Assembly (NCBI RefSeq): GCF_003073045.1
Contig: NC_037600.1
Coordinates: 15,888,352-15,952,351 of the forward strand
Length of the DNA: 64,000 bases
Source of the DNA: Pomacea canaliculata
Taxonomy: Eukaryota > Mollusca > Gastropoda > Architaenioglossa > Ampullariidae
Reading direction: 5' to 3'
Each line of letters begins with the position of its first letter. Within the stretch, counting starts at the first letter, position 1. This document shows, in pieces, positions 11,419 through 23,737 of the stretch. A program made the translations under genes and the position numbers. The notes below the pieces were generated by a model that saw nothing but the letters and a program-made list of their open reading frames with translations, did no database searches and was not told the DNA's origin.

Positions 11419-14400
11419 TACATTAAATTTTTTATCAAAGAACACCACTCGGGGGAATTACTACACCTTAGAAACTTCTTCTGAAATCAGTTGCATTGTT
11501 TTATTGTGATTTTTAGTAAATAAGGGTAATACATTTGCTGGGTCATTAGTTTTTGTTAGTGATCCATAATTATCAAAGTTAATAGCACAAAAAAATCACT
11601 TGAATGCCCTGTCATTAGTTATTCTTTAAGATATAACACCAAAAAAGGTAATTATGAGACTGATTTTTATTTGCTTAATGAAGAAACTCTGTAACCTAAG
11701 TGCTTTGTCATAAGTATAACTTAAGAATGGTATGGACAAGCCAACATCTGTTCAATCAAAGAATCTTAATTTGCATGCAGTATTAATTTTATTTTTAACA
11801 GAAATCTGTGCAGAATATATCTCATAGTGTATGTCATGAATTTCTGTAGGTTACAGTTATTTTTGTCTGTTATAATTGATCACACTCTAAATTAATGCAA
11901 AGAGTCTTCGTGAAAGAATCATATGTAGCAAACTATCACAGCAGAGATATGCTGTTCAAGCCTTTACTTTGTTGAACATAGGACTCTGTTCTAATACATA
12001 GGCATGCCCTTGTTTCGAGGTTATTCCTAATCTTTTCTTAGGGGACTGGCTGTTGTAACTTGACCCCTGGACCAGATTAAGCCTTGAAACATGAGACTAA
12101 ATGTAGAGTCAAAAAGCCTGCCATTTCCAGAAATGAGATATTTTTCCTTTTTACTTCATCACTGTTTGAAGCAAGAGATTTTAATGTTCATCAGCTAACA
12201 GTTCTTCTTCCATGCAGATTAGAACAAAAGTTTTAATTCATCTTTTTTCAACAGAAAATAACTTTTACCCAGATGCTTAGCATATGATAAAGCAAACTTT
12301 TCAAAAGTTGTACTTCAGCAACCTGGACCAGCAAGTTGAATTTGAAAAAAGCAAATGCAGCTTTCAGCATGTCACAGTTTCTTTTTTGCTGGGATTAATA
12401 TGTTTTTCAATTTGAAGGAACAACTTTTTATATAAGAAAGATATATTCAGTCCCAACTGATAATCGCTGTTTCTAAAAAGATGATCTGCTTTTAAATAAA
12501 AACAATCCTGGATTTTTTTCCAAAAATAATTACTTTACACTGATATTTTGGATTTTTGGATATTTGGAAAAAAGAAAAATCTTTTTGTGAGTGGAAGGAA
12601 TACTGAAAGTAAAAGATAAACAACATTTTTTCCTGCAGATGCAAACACACATGTTGTCTGTCCATTCTTCCCAATTTCCCATGTCATATGTTTACACAAA
12701 CTGTAGTTTCAGGCAAGCAATAATAGCCACAAATCATCAACATTTTGATAATGCAACAAGTATTATCCATAAGAAGTCATTAAAATGTATATTGCAAAGA
12801 GAAGAATTACAATGTAAGTGTCTTCTTCTTGTTAGACTGAATTTCTGCATGTGATCCATTGTTGTTTTAAATGGCCTTTGTGAAATGACACCTGCAAGAG
12901 ACAGGACCAGTGAAAAGATCGTTACACAATACTTGTGCATACAGATACACACTTGTACTACTTTGTTTCAGTCACAACATTGCCAGTTGCATTCATGCCC
13001 AAGTGCTTTGTGTTCACAAACATGCAAGCTGTGATGCTGACACTAGTTGCAATTCTATGTGGAGGTGAAAACACATCAGATTTACACCTTACATACCTTT
13101 CCTTTTTTTCCCTTAGGAAGTTGGAGTGAGTGGGTGGGGTTTGAATGTGTTCTGCACTTTTGCTCCTACACCTTCTTACTGAGGAGATGACTTATCAAAA
13201 TGACAGAGGAACTATAGGAAGTAGTTCAAATCATTCTTATTAACCACCTTGGAATTATATATAGCTATTGCTAGTTTGAGACAAATATCTGGAATGAATT
13301 TTAATTAATTTCTTTTTAAAGAAGGTAAAAGGATGAATGAATTGACTCTTAAATTAATATTTCTGACATTGCTGAAAGCTTCACCCAATCAGTGGGTTGA
13401 GATTTATGATGTTAGGGGAAAACAAGGTCCTAAACCTGTACAAGAACTGCACTGCAATGTTCAAAGATTTGTATATCATAGATTGAACAGAGACTTTTTC
13501 CCCTCAAATTTATTTTAATTTTATAAATCTATCTGTCTATTCCTCTTCGTGCATCAGGTTACACATAAGGCCTCAATCATAGTCTGCCTCCGATGTCGAA
13601 TTATATAAATATTCCTCAGTAATTGCTTCATGCACCTTTGTTGCTTTTTGGTATGTACTTTTTTTTTATACCTTAACACAAATACTGCATGAGAGTTCTG
13701 TAGCTTTTTATGCCTTCTGCATGTATCATTTTCCAGTAGACTCCAGGGAAAGTGTCTCCTGGTGTTTCTAGAGGTTTGAATGGCACTTATGGTCTCCAGT
13801 GACAGTCTCAACATGTTTGAGTGGTCTTCTCAGTATTACCAAATCATGGTCCTTTCTAAATTTTTCTATATTAGCAGGCAAGTCATAAAACAACCCTTGA
13901 CATCTTTTTGTTTCCTTTCTCATTGCTAGAGACTTTTATTACACAAGGGCATTCACTTTATTGTAGTCTTTTTTTCTGGTAAAAGTGCATGAGCTGGATA
14001 CTGCACACAAACATTTTGCTGCTTCGCTTGTATTCTTGGATGAACTTTGAGATCGGTAGGGGTAACAACTATGTCAAATTTTCAGATGTTACTGTAACAC
14101 TGATTGCACCACAGATGTGTATGTTTAAAGGATACATCTGAGTTTAGGACTTTGTTTTCCATGACATCATAAATGTCAGCTCACAGATTAGGTGATTCTT
14201 TCAGTAATGTCAGAAATATGAATTTAAGAATCAGTCCATTCATGCTTTTAATGAATTTAAATTTTATTCTATTTATGCTTTTACTTTCTTTTTAAAAAAA
14301 AATAAAAAATTTACAACAGATTTGTTAACAGCTGCAATCTCAGTTAATTACTAGCAAATTTGAGCTTGATCTCATTTTTTCACTTGGGTTGACCATAAGA

Positions 14401-16360
14401 GGATCTGGATGGTGATAAGATTGATAAAGGTAGAGCTTGTATAAGCTTCACTGTAGATTACCAATAAATGAAGAAAAACTTGGTGACTTAGATGAGGAAT
14501 TGGAGGGAGTGGAGCAGTAAATGTGAAACAATACTCAACGAATGGTACATGTATTTAAATCTTTATCCAGCTGCTCATCAATTTTTCATTAAACTAACCT
14601 TGACTTAAAAATAGATATGTCACTAGTCTCCTTGACTTGGAGAGGAGCTCATCAGTAAAGACCTTAAAACTGATGTTTTGCGATCCCTGTTTACATGTGT
14701 GAAGACATAATGCCATATACAAGGCCTGATAAGTAGAACTCTGCCACACTTCACATATTTAGTATGCTGAGTAAGCACTTTCATACTTTATGGCTCGCTC
14801 TTCACTATGGTATGTGAAAGCCCCAGATACAAGAGATCAGGGCTTGAAAATAAGTCTTAAGTTGCTTGTTTCAGTCTATTATTCAGACTAAACGGGAGAG
14901 TGGCTTTGGCGACTTGGGACTCATTTTCAAGACCATATATGCACACCAACTATCGGTAACATTTTTAAGTTAAAATGGAAAACATGGCTTAGGTGAAGTC
15001 TGACCATAGACCTTACAAACCAGCCCTCATTTAATCTGAATTTTAATAATTTTTTGTATCTAGTATTTTGTATGGCAGGCATGTATGTATAAAAAATAGT
15101 ACTTATAAAATATATATTAAAAAGTAGTTCCCAGCAGAAATAAAAGCAGCAGGAGATCCTTCCAGTTCAGCATTCCTTTGAAAGCTGGTTGTATCATCAG
15201 TGCTTTGTATTTAGTGTGCTGTGAGTTTCCTGCTGAATCCTTGAGGTCCTCTGTTACTTCCTTGAGGCTTTTTTGTGGTGTTCATTTAAACATATTTGCA
15301 GTCATCAAAGAGTTTTTTAATTTTTGTGAAAGTAGAGGTGAACCTTGCATTCTGACTGTTAAAATAATACTTTTGAGTATATTTGGTGATAAACAATTGG
15401 TAACTGTTATTTGAAAATATCTGGTTGTTGCTACCATTGACAGATTATTTAAGGTGCAAGTTTTCTGTTTTTTACTTAGAGCATGAAGGAAGAGAGGAAT
15501 CAGATCGTGTAGACTTCTCGTTAGAATGTTAATTTGTGTTTGTACCTGTTCACCTTCAGTGAATTCTTAGCCTGTAGTCACTCAACTTTCCCTTTAACGT
15601 CAACCCACCTGTTTCCCAGCCTGTCTGTGTTCTTCTCTCTTGTTTGTGTTGTCTAATCCCCCACTTTTTCTTGTAGCCCAAAACGACTTCTGTTTCCTTA
15701 TGCTTTTGTTTGTTAGTTTTTCCTGTTTGAAGTTCTGTTAGCCTGTGATGGTGGTGAGCATTTGTTGTTTGCTTTGAATTTGTTCATTTATTTACAACAA
15801 TAGTCCCAAATCTTCCAACGGTGTAAATATTTAACAGAAGATGTTTTACAGCATTTGTTTGTAAAGTACTTTTTAAATTATTGAGATGAAAAAAGGATAG
15901 CTTCAGTATATCACATAACCCTCAAGTAAGTTTAATGAAAGGCAAGATGTTCTAACTGGTTATAACTCCCCTGACCCACACCCAAAGAAAATGGATTGCA
16001 ACACAAAGTATTCAGTGAATTGTTTATGTTTCCGCAGTACATTGTCCTTTCTTTTCAGCATATAGGATTTTTTTTTAAATGTCTCTTAAGTTTTCAGATG
16101 ATTTTTCATGAATTAATAATTTTCTTCTTCCAAAACAGTATCTGCAATAAACAGTTACAGATCAATATTGAGCCATGAAATAATGACGCTGTTAGATAAT
16201 GTCGTACCGATGTAAACAAAAGTTTTACAATACTTTGGAATTTGCTTTTTCTCCTGCTCTTTAAATAATTGTAGATACCTATGTGAAAGTAGAAGGAATG
16301 AATGTATAAAATTATCGGAAAAATTGATAGAAAAGAAATTTTTATTTTTCACTCCAGAAA

Positions 16361-19300
16361 ATGAATCACGATCATGACCATGACCATGGAACAACATTGA
16401 TGCCTATGAATACAACCATGAACCATCATATGCACCCCAACACCTCCATGAACCATGGTGACCATAATATGCCTGACGACCACATGGGGCATGACATGAA
16501 CCACATGATGCAGGTGTGTTTTTCTTGTCTTCCTGTTCTCTTTATTTTCTTTTTTTAGCCTCTTGGCTTACAATATGTACTTCTTTCCAACAGAGCTCAG
16601 ATATATTTTAATGATATATATAATTTAATTGATGAGCTTAAAGTTCTTTCTTCATTTAATGTGTAGAGATGCTAGAAAATAAACTGTTGTATTCATGATG
16701 TTTGCTTTACCCTTAGACACTTTTGTATGTTCAGTTCCTGTTTGTGCAGTACTCTTTGTTAGTGGCCAAATCTTCAAAATAAATTTAATGCCTGTGCTTT
16801 TCAGATGTATTTTCATACTGGGGTATCAGAGTATATTCTTTTTGAAAAAGCTTACACAAGCACTACAGGAGGTAAGTCCATCTGTACTTGTACAGTCTCC
16901 CAATCATTAAAATTAAACAAAAATACAATGATGATTTTGGATTGATTCATCATCTACAATGTTTTTGCCTGTTCAGAATGCTTGTTTGTGAAAAGCAGCA
17001 TTGTAGACATCACATATAGTTACAATACATACTTTTATGGCAGATCTAGTAGACGTCATCAAAGAAAACATTGCATATGCAAGAATCTGTGTATGATATG
17101 CAGGCAAGTTCACTGAAACTCAGTTATTTTTTGGTTCATGATCATTTAACTTTTAAAATATTTGAAAGACACCATTTTTAGTAGGTTCATTTCTGCCATT
17201 GTGGTGGGTGGGGAAAGGGGATGGAGTGTATGTGAATGTGTGTGCGTTATATCTAGCTGTCACTTTCCACATACAATTGTTTCAAAACTAGGTTAAAATT
17301 CAGTGTCTTGAAATTCCTTCTTTCTTTTTATATTTGGTGTTCTGGTTTCTTCAGAAAACTTCAGGATCTGGTGAGGCTACCACATGTGTGTGTGTGGGAG
17401 TGTGATTGGAATACTGTCAAAAAATAATTATTCACCACATTATAAGATTTAATCAAATAATTGGAATATTTTGCTGATAATGTGGTTTGGGTGGGAGGTG
17501 GGAATTAGTGTTTTACACTGAGCCAGCAACTGAAGCTATATCACAGCAAGGCAGCCTGCCCTGTAAACAGATGCCATGGGGAAAGGGGAGAGAGAAAAAT
17601 CGTTAGGTATGAATGAGTCTAGTGAGTTCTAGATTACCCTATTTTTCTGAGGAGTAAGCCAGTATCTTTTTTTTTTCTAGCCACTAGAAAGACCTGAAAA
17701 GTATAATAAGAACTTTTTGGGTTTTTTACATCTGAGAGAAAAGTATTGAAGCCACACTGAGTGTGAAAACAATGCACTTAAGCTCCCTGCTCCCTCACTC
17801 CAACATCCCCAACTTCCACTTTTGCACTGTCGAAAAAAATCAGCGATTCATGCAATCACTCTTTTTGACATTTTGCTTTTGTTTTTACCATGAGCACCAA
17901 ATCCAGTCATTTATCCTTTTACCTATCCTGAAAAATTGTGGGGTTTTTCAAATGTTTGCTTATTTTCCATCCTATTTCTTACCATTAGTTGTTTTTTTAG
18001 AAATTCTTTCTAATGAATGTGTTTAATTTTTTTGGGGGGGAAGTAATATAGTGTGGAAGGAAATTTTTATAAAATGAATTTTAAAATGTTTATGAGATAT
18101 TGCTATGCTGTGTTCCATGCAATATATTATGCATTTGCTATCTTGTTATCATAAAGTGCTGAAGTGTACGTCTCACGTTGCTTGGCTTATTAGCCAAAAC
18201 TGGCAAGGCTTTGTGCTGTGAGATAGAAAATTAAAACATATCAAATACCATAAATTTCATACTTTAAGTGGTGCCTTTTTTCCTGTGGCTTAACAATGCA
18301 GCTTCTTTGCAGATTTTTCCAGATTTTTCAGATTCCAATTAATTTTTTTGATGGCCTCCATTGTTAAAGTTTTATAACTGTTAGCTTGTTACAGTGTTAA
18401 CTGTTCACATTTTTCATCGAAATGGAAGGATTCAACTTAGTGCTGAAGCACGCACCCTCATCATGCCAGTAGCATATATTGTAGAGTTCTTTATCTTATC
18501 ATACCACTTTACTGGTATTTATAAAAAGCTTTTAAGAAATCATAAAAGTAATAAATTTTGTGTTCTGTTATGTCATAAGCTGCAGTTAGTTTTGAACTAG
18601 ATTTTTAAGGGACCATAAATTTTGGTGTGTTGAATAGAACAATGACTGAAAACAGATATGCTGCTTATAATCATTAATATTTGGTCATAACAAGCTTGTC
18701 AATGGTTTTACATCCATTTCGTCAAACTAGTGCAACAGCAAACTAACCACAAAAAGATTCTGAGATGTCGTTTTTCTTTCTTTCTGACAGGTATGGTGGG
18801 AGCATGTTTTGTGATGTTTGCATTGTCCATCCTATATGAAGGACTCAAGTTTACTCGAGAACATCTCCTACGTCGAGCTGCAGCTCGTAGTGCTGTTGTT
18901 TACACTCCATCTGTTTCAGCTAATTCACGTGAACAAATGGTTGGAACTGTGGAACCAAGTATCAGGTGAAACAAGTTACCTATTGTGCATCCTGAATATC
19001 GAGCCTCTGTTTGAATCAGTGTGTACAAATCAGTTCTCTCTTCAGTGCTTCATTTTAATTTAATCTGATAACGGTAATTAAAATAGATTTGCAGTCTTCA
19101 AAGTAAGCATTTCTTCCACACTTGTTTCTAGTTTTTCATGATCAAAACATGAAGTTGTTATTTGTGGTAATGTTACAGTGGCAAGATACTGAGTAGTTCC
19201 CATGATGTTAATCATTATTATTAATTAATGTGGATATGTATGGTGATGTTACAGTGCCAAGATGCTGAGTTGTTCTCACGTGGTGCAGACGTTGCTTCAC

Positions 19301-19456
19301 ATGCTGCAGGTGTTCCTTAGCTACTGCCTCATGCTCGTCTTCATGACTTTCAATGTCTGGCTGTGTCTGGCCATAATACTGGGTGCTGGCTGTGGCTACT
19401 TCTTATTTGGCTGGCGCAGAGCTATGGTTGTGGATATCAATGAACACTGTCACTAA
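16361..19456 (+). CDS. SLC31A1: High-affinity copper uptake transporter, CTR1/SLC31A type (4 exons, 198 aa)
   Basis: Exons 16361-16513, 16805-16871, 18791-18965 and 19255-19456 splice in phase to 198 residues. CTR proteins form plasma-membrane homotrimers that import Cu(I). Residues 1-51 are an extracellular copper-scavenging tail with 12 His and 11 Met, plus NTT and NTS glycosylation sequons. Residues 52-74 ([19 protein letters not shown]) lead into TM1 ([19 protein letters not shown]). After a cytosolic loop, TM2 holds the copper-filter MxxxM motif (M158, M162), TM3 the trimer-packing GxxxG motif (G175, G179), and the protein ends in the HCH metal-release motif (196-198). All hallmarks of a functional transporter are present, and length is close to the 190 aa of human CTR1. 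The first coding exon begins just after an acceptor, so a 5' UTR exon lies upstream. Confidence 0.96.
19163..19206 (+). repeat. Partial duplicate of the CTR1 exon-4 splice acceptor
   Basis: This stretch copies the acceptor and first codons of CTR1 exon 4 (19238-19282): both read GTTACAGTG(G/C)CAAGAT(A/G)CTGAGT. The duplicate lies 76 bp upstream of the real exon and keeps the AG. Confidence 0.75.
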
Positions 19457-20100
19457 CACTGGGGCATTGATGTTTTTAACAGTTTTATGCCAGGGGTTAG
19501 TTTTGTGGTTAGGAGTGGGCAAGGTAGTTTCAGTGGGAAATCATTTGCAGTGAATTAGTGTTTAGACTGGCTAGATGAATAAGGCATGTAAGAACTTTTA
19601 ACTTTTAGCATGATGGCATTTTCACCCAAGAAAAGAAACAAAGAAGAAATAGCAACGCACTCCAGAACATAGTTTCATGTCTGTATGTAGTATATACAGA
19701 CATAATGGGAAGACTACACAGACATGGTAGGAGGCCGGTTGGTGGTTTTAAAGCTAGACTGTAACTATTGATGCTAGCTTTTGAGTATGAGATTCAGTAA
19801 GGGAATGAGTCTTCACAGAAGGCTGGCAGGGAATAGTTTTACAGCAAGTATGCTTGAATATATGTGTGGCAATGATGTCTAGTAAACAGATTACAAGGCT
19901 ATTTGTGCTTAGGTTTCAGAGATATGAACGCATACATATTTCTGGATGTGTTCTTTTACTGTTTATAAACACTATGTGTAGGGATTTGTGTGCACTTTTA
20001 TTGAGAAAACTTGTTTTTTTCATTTATCCATGGCCCACCTTTTTATTTCATGTTCTCCACTTTGATGGAGGTGGAGGTGAAGAAAATGATATTGAATAAA
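19457..20100 (+). other. Probable CTR1 3' UTR
   Basis: AT-rich non-coding sequence after the CTR1 stop. The first canonical AATAAA is at 20095-20100, giving a plausible 640-nt 3' UTR. Confidence 0.45.
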
Positions 20101-23100
20101 TAGTTAAGATATTTTAGTTGTAAGTGATTCAGCTGCGTCTATTGGAGATTTCAAACTCGTTCTTTCTTTTGAAGATGAAGATGGTGATGTGTTAATATTT
20201 CAGTTATCTTACACACACACACACAATCTGATACATGTCTATGTTGCATGCATGTAAGCTTGATAATCTACGTGCTTTTTATTTTTGAAAACTAATTTGA
20301 GTATAAAATTATTTTCCAAAAAATTTAGTTAGCTGTTAAACACATTATTCTTACATTCAGAGAAAGTTCAGATAGCATTACAAGTGCATGGCTAATTGAC
20401 AAGCATGCTGTCAAATTGGCTTTGACCTTCAGGGCTACATCAACATTGTCTTACCTAGCCCAGTTTAAACATTAAATCCATTTTCATTTTTAAAACAACA
20501 ATCCGATGGATAATTTACCTGAAGAAATTTCGTAGACTATTATTCAAGGAAGGTATCAAGCTTAGCTTGTTTGACTTCAGCTGCCTTGAAATAACTGTCA
20601 ACCTGTGCCTTCTAAAAGACTCCATTATTGTTGGCCCTTTATATTTAGTGATCATTTAAATTCCAGAAATATATATATACACAATGATTGCACACACACA
20701 CTAGCATTAGTACATTTCCAGCAGCCTTTCTTGAACTTGAAAATCATTGAGTTCTTGTCCTTTCATTGATAAAATGGACCTGATGCTAACAAAATGGCAG
20801 ACTTTGAGTGCTTTGTGCATCTTAGTTGACACTAGTGTTGATTGCAATATACTCTGCTTTCACATTAGTCTTTCACGTATTTGTAGGTTATAATTAGATC
20901 TTCTAAAAGGTTGTAAATATTGCTTTTCAAAGGTAGCGGTGAGCAAAAACTGTTAAATGTTTATTAAAGATGACATTTTGGTTCCCTAGCTGATAGGCTG
21001 CAAAAGAGGTCATAGTAAGATCTGTATATTAGTCACCTGGATTAAAACATCATTACAGCAAAATTTGAAGAAAAAAATGTACATTATCACAAGAAGTATC
21101 ACATTACTGTATAACCAATAACTGAAACTTTCTGGTATTTTTTCTTCATTGCAAAATCATCAGTGTCAGTAGCATTCTTTGCCACGAAAGCATCCAGAGA
21201 CAAAACATATTTGTGAGTGCTTTCTGCTTCAAAAATAATTCAACACCAGAAAAATATATTCTTTTAAACAAAAATACTGAGTGATCATTTTATTTTATTT
21301 TTAGCATGTTGCATTTGGCATACTATTTTTGAGATTCAGAGGTCAAAACTAAAAATGTTGGTTTCACATGTCACGCCTCATGCTTTTAAATATCTCCTTT
21401 TGTGTATAAATGCGCTAATTTTATCTATAAATTTCTGTTGCTGTCTTTTTAACCACCATCTTCTAGATTATGGCAATTTAATATGTGTGTTTAAAGGTGC
21501 TTTACACAGTGTAACAGTGGGAAAAAATTGTGTACTTATTTACTTAACATCAAATCGTGTTAAGGAGCAAAGCTATACAGTTAGTTTTTCAACCACCAAC
21601 TTGAGTATATGGAGGGGAAAAGACCTATTTGTCTCGCGCCAAAATGGTTTTTTTAATTATTATTTATTCTCGTTTTGCTAGTCACTTTGTTCAGTAACGG
21701 TTCTTCATAAAAAAAAAATTAGTTTGAATTGCTGTAATGAGTTTTACAGGGTCTGCACTGTGCCAGTGCTTACATTTATAAATATATTTCTACAGGGTTT
21801 TTGTATATCTTTAAGCAGATGTAAATCTGTATACGCAGAGGGCATAACAATATATCAAATTTCAGACACTTGCTTTGATATTCAGTTCAAAAGGTCAACT
21901 GAACGTGATTATATTCGCGTCTAATTCGCAATGAGAGTAATGACTATAAATGACTGCACAGTACAGTGAGGGCTGTTGTGAAATCAAAATGTTTAATGGA
22001 CCTGCTGACAGTTGGAGTAGCGCGTGATGCCTTTGCCTGATAGTGCACACGACTTCGTCTGGTCGAGGTGTACCGTTGGCACTGGAAAGGACAGGTAGTC
22101 TACAGTTTCCACACTTCTAGCCACAGGTGTACATGTTTACAGTACAACCACGGACTTGTATAGGGAGACAGATTCTTGTACAGCTGTGGCTCAGGACTAG
22201 TCTTGGGGAGGCTCAAAGCACCGTCCACACCTTTTGCTTGTGCACTTCGACCATATCTTCTACAATGTTTTGAGCTTCTGTAGATATATGTTTAGAGGAC
22301 CAGTACACCATGAAAGGAGACAATTTGTGGTAGTGTTTCGTTAATTACGTTAAAGGTATCATTTGCAGGTCTTACAACCGGATTCTGTATGGCTGCAATC
22401 TGTCGAGGAATCAGCAATAGGTAATGGACAGTAGTAATAAAGGTAATTGAATTTGTAGAGCGCATTTTCCCTTGTGGAGGTGATCTAAATGCGTTGTACA
22501 TGAAAAACTACAAATGAACGGGCAGTCCAACATACTAGAAACACAAGCGTAAGCAAACACAGGGCACCTTAACAAACAGGAACAACGTGTATGGGTGAGG
22601 ATGTACAAGTGAGGAGGAGCAGAATATTTCGCTTGATTATAGACATGTACCCTTTGATTGTTACACTATGATGGTTTTTAACAATGTTTCTGAAATATCA
22701 AAAAAGAGAACAAGAATGAGCAATGTAAAAATACTCTTAGGTTTCAGTTGCTATGATGTCAAAGCTTTGTCCTTGTGTAATAATTTAATGTGTTTTGTTT
22801 TTGGTTTTTTTTTGTTTTTTTTTTTTACTTCTGCTACCGTCATGGTCGCTACATGAAATGTTATGAAAACATTACAGGTGGAGTTCATAAACAAAGAATA
22901 CGTTGAGAAATGTTGCAAATATCGTTTAGTTAAGCTGTTTACACCCTAATTATACATTTTATTTCACGCCGTTGTATGCAGAGACAGTGTAAATGTTACG
23001 GAAAGGAAAAAAAGTATTTTCGGACAACTGGTCTCTTTGGTGTTTTTTCTGGAGACTGGTGTGTGAGAGAGAGAGAGAGTGGGGGGGTGACTTTTTTTTT

Positions 23101-23398
23101 TTTTTTTTTTTTTGTCGAAAACGAATATATTGGCAAGCTTTCTTACAATCATCTATTCAGACAGCTGAACATATACGTGGACAGATTTGTGTATTTCCTC
23201 ATTAGGTATGAGCACTAGCTCTGAATCAAATAATTTCGTCGTTCTTTATAAATAAAATAATTGTGTGTGTGTGTATATATATATACTTTGCACCAGCTGT
23301 GGTTTGACAGTGACAACCAACATTATGCCTGCAATATGTTTGTCTTGTCAGTTTGATGACCATCTCAAACTCGAACGGTGAAGAAGGCTATGGTCACC

Positions 23399-23737
23399 CC
23401 CAGCACTTACACTTCATCCGACACTTCATCCCCTAGACTTTTAATCCCCAGACACTTCATCCCCAGACACTTAATCCCTAAACTAAATCCTTAACTATAA
23501 AAATTATGAAGTCAGCGAAAAATTTAATTGAATTCAAATTCAAATCATGCTATTAACTTCAACGTCATTTGAACATCTACAACATTAGTTAAAGTTCATA
23601 TAAGCTAGTAAATTAATGTTCTATGAAATTGTTCTTGTGTCGGGGATGAAATGTCTGGGATGAAGTGTCTGGGGATTAAAAGTCTAGGGGATGAAGTGTC
23701 GGGGATGAAGTGTCTGGGGATTAAGTGACTGGACACC
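23399..23737. mobile_element. Foldback-type element with repetitive arms and 9-bp flanking repeat
   Basis: The left arm (about 23399-23480) and right arm (about 23640-23737) are reverse complements. Both are built from tandem copies of a 15-17 bp unit close to GACACTTCATCCCCA/GACACTTAATCCCCA. They flank an AT-rich spacer of about 160 bp. The element lies between two perfect copies of ATGGTCACC (23390-23398 and 23738-23746), consistent with a target-site duplication. No coding capacity; family not assigned. Confidence 0.7.

Larger units (their letters stand above)
8127..16357. other. Intergenic region, no supported gene
   Basis: Mostly unique AT-rich DNA. Contents noted: a CT/CA microsatellite near 9018-9042; a short segment at about 9355-9400 ending in GGCGCTCTATAA, like the tail of invertebrate SINE/LINE-type repeats; a more GC-rich stretch 9370-10380 with internal duplications; and a pogo-like MITE at 10905-11418. 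No splice-consistent coding exon was found. The untranslated first exon of the copper transporter must lie somewhere here, because its first coding exon opens with an acceptor. Confidence 0.45.
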
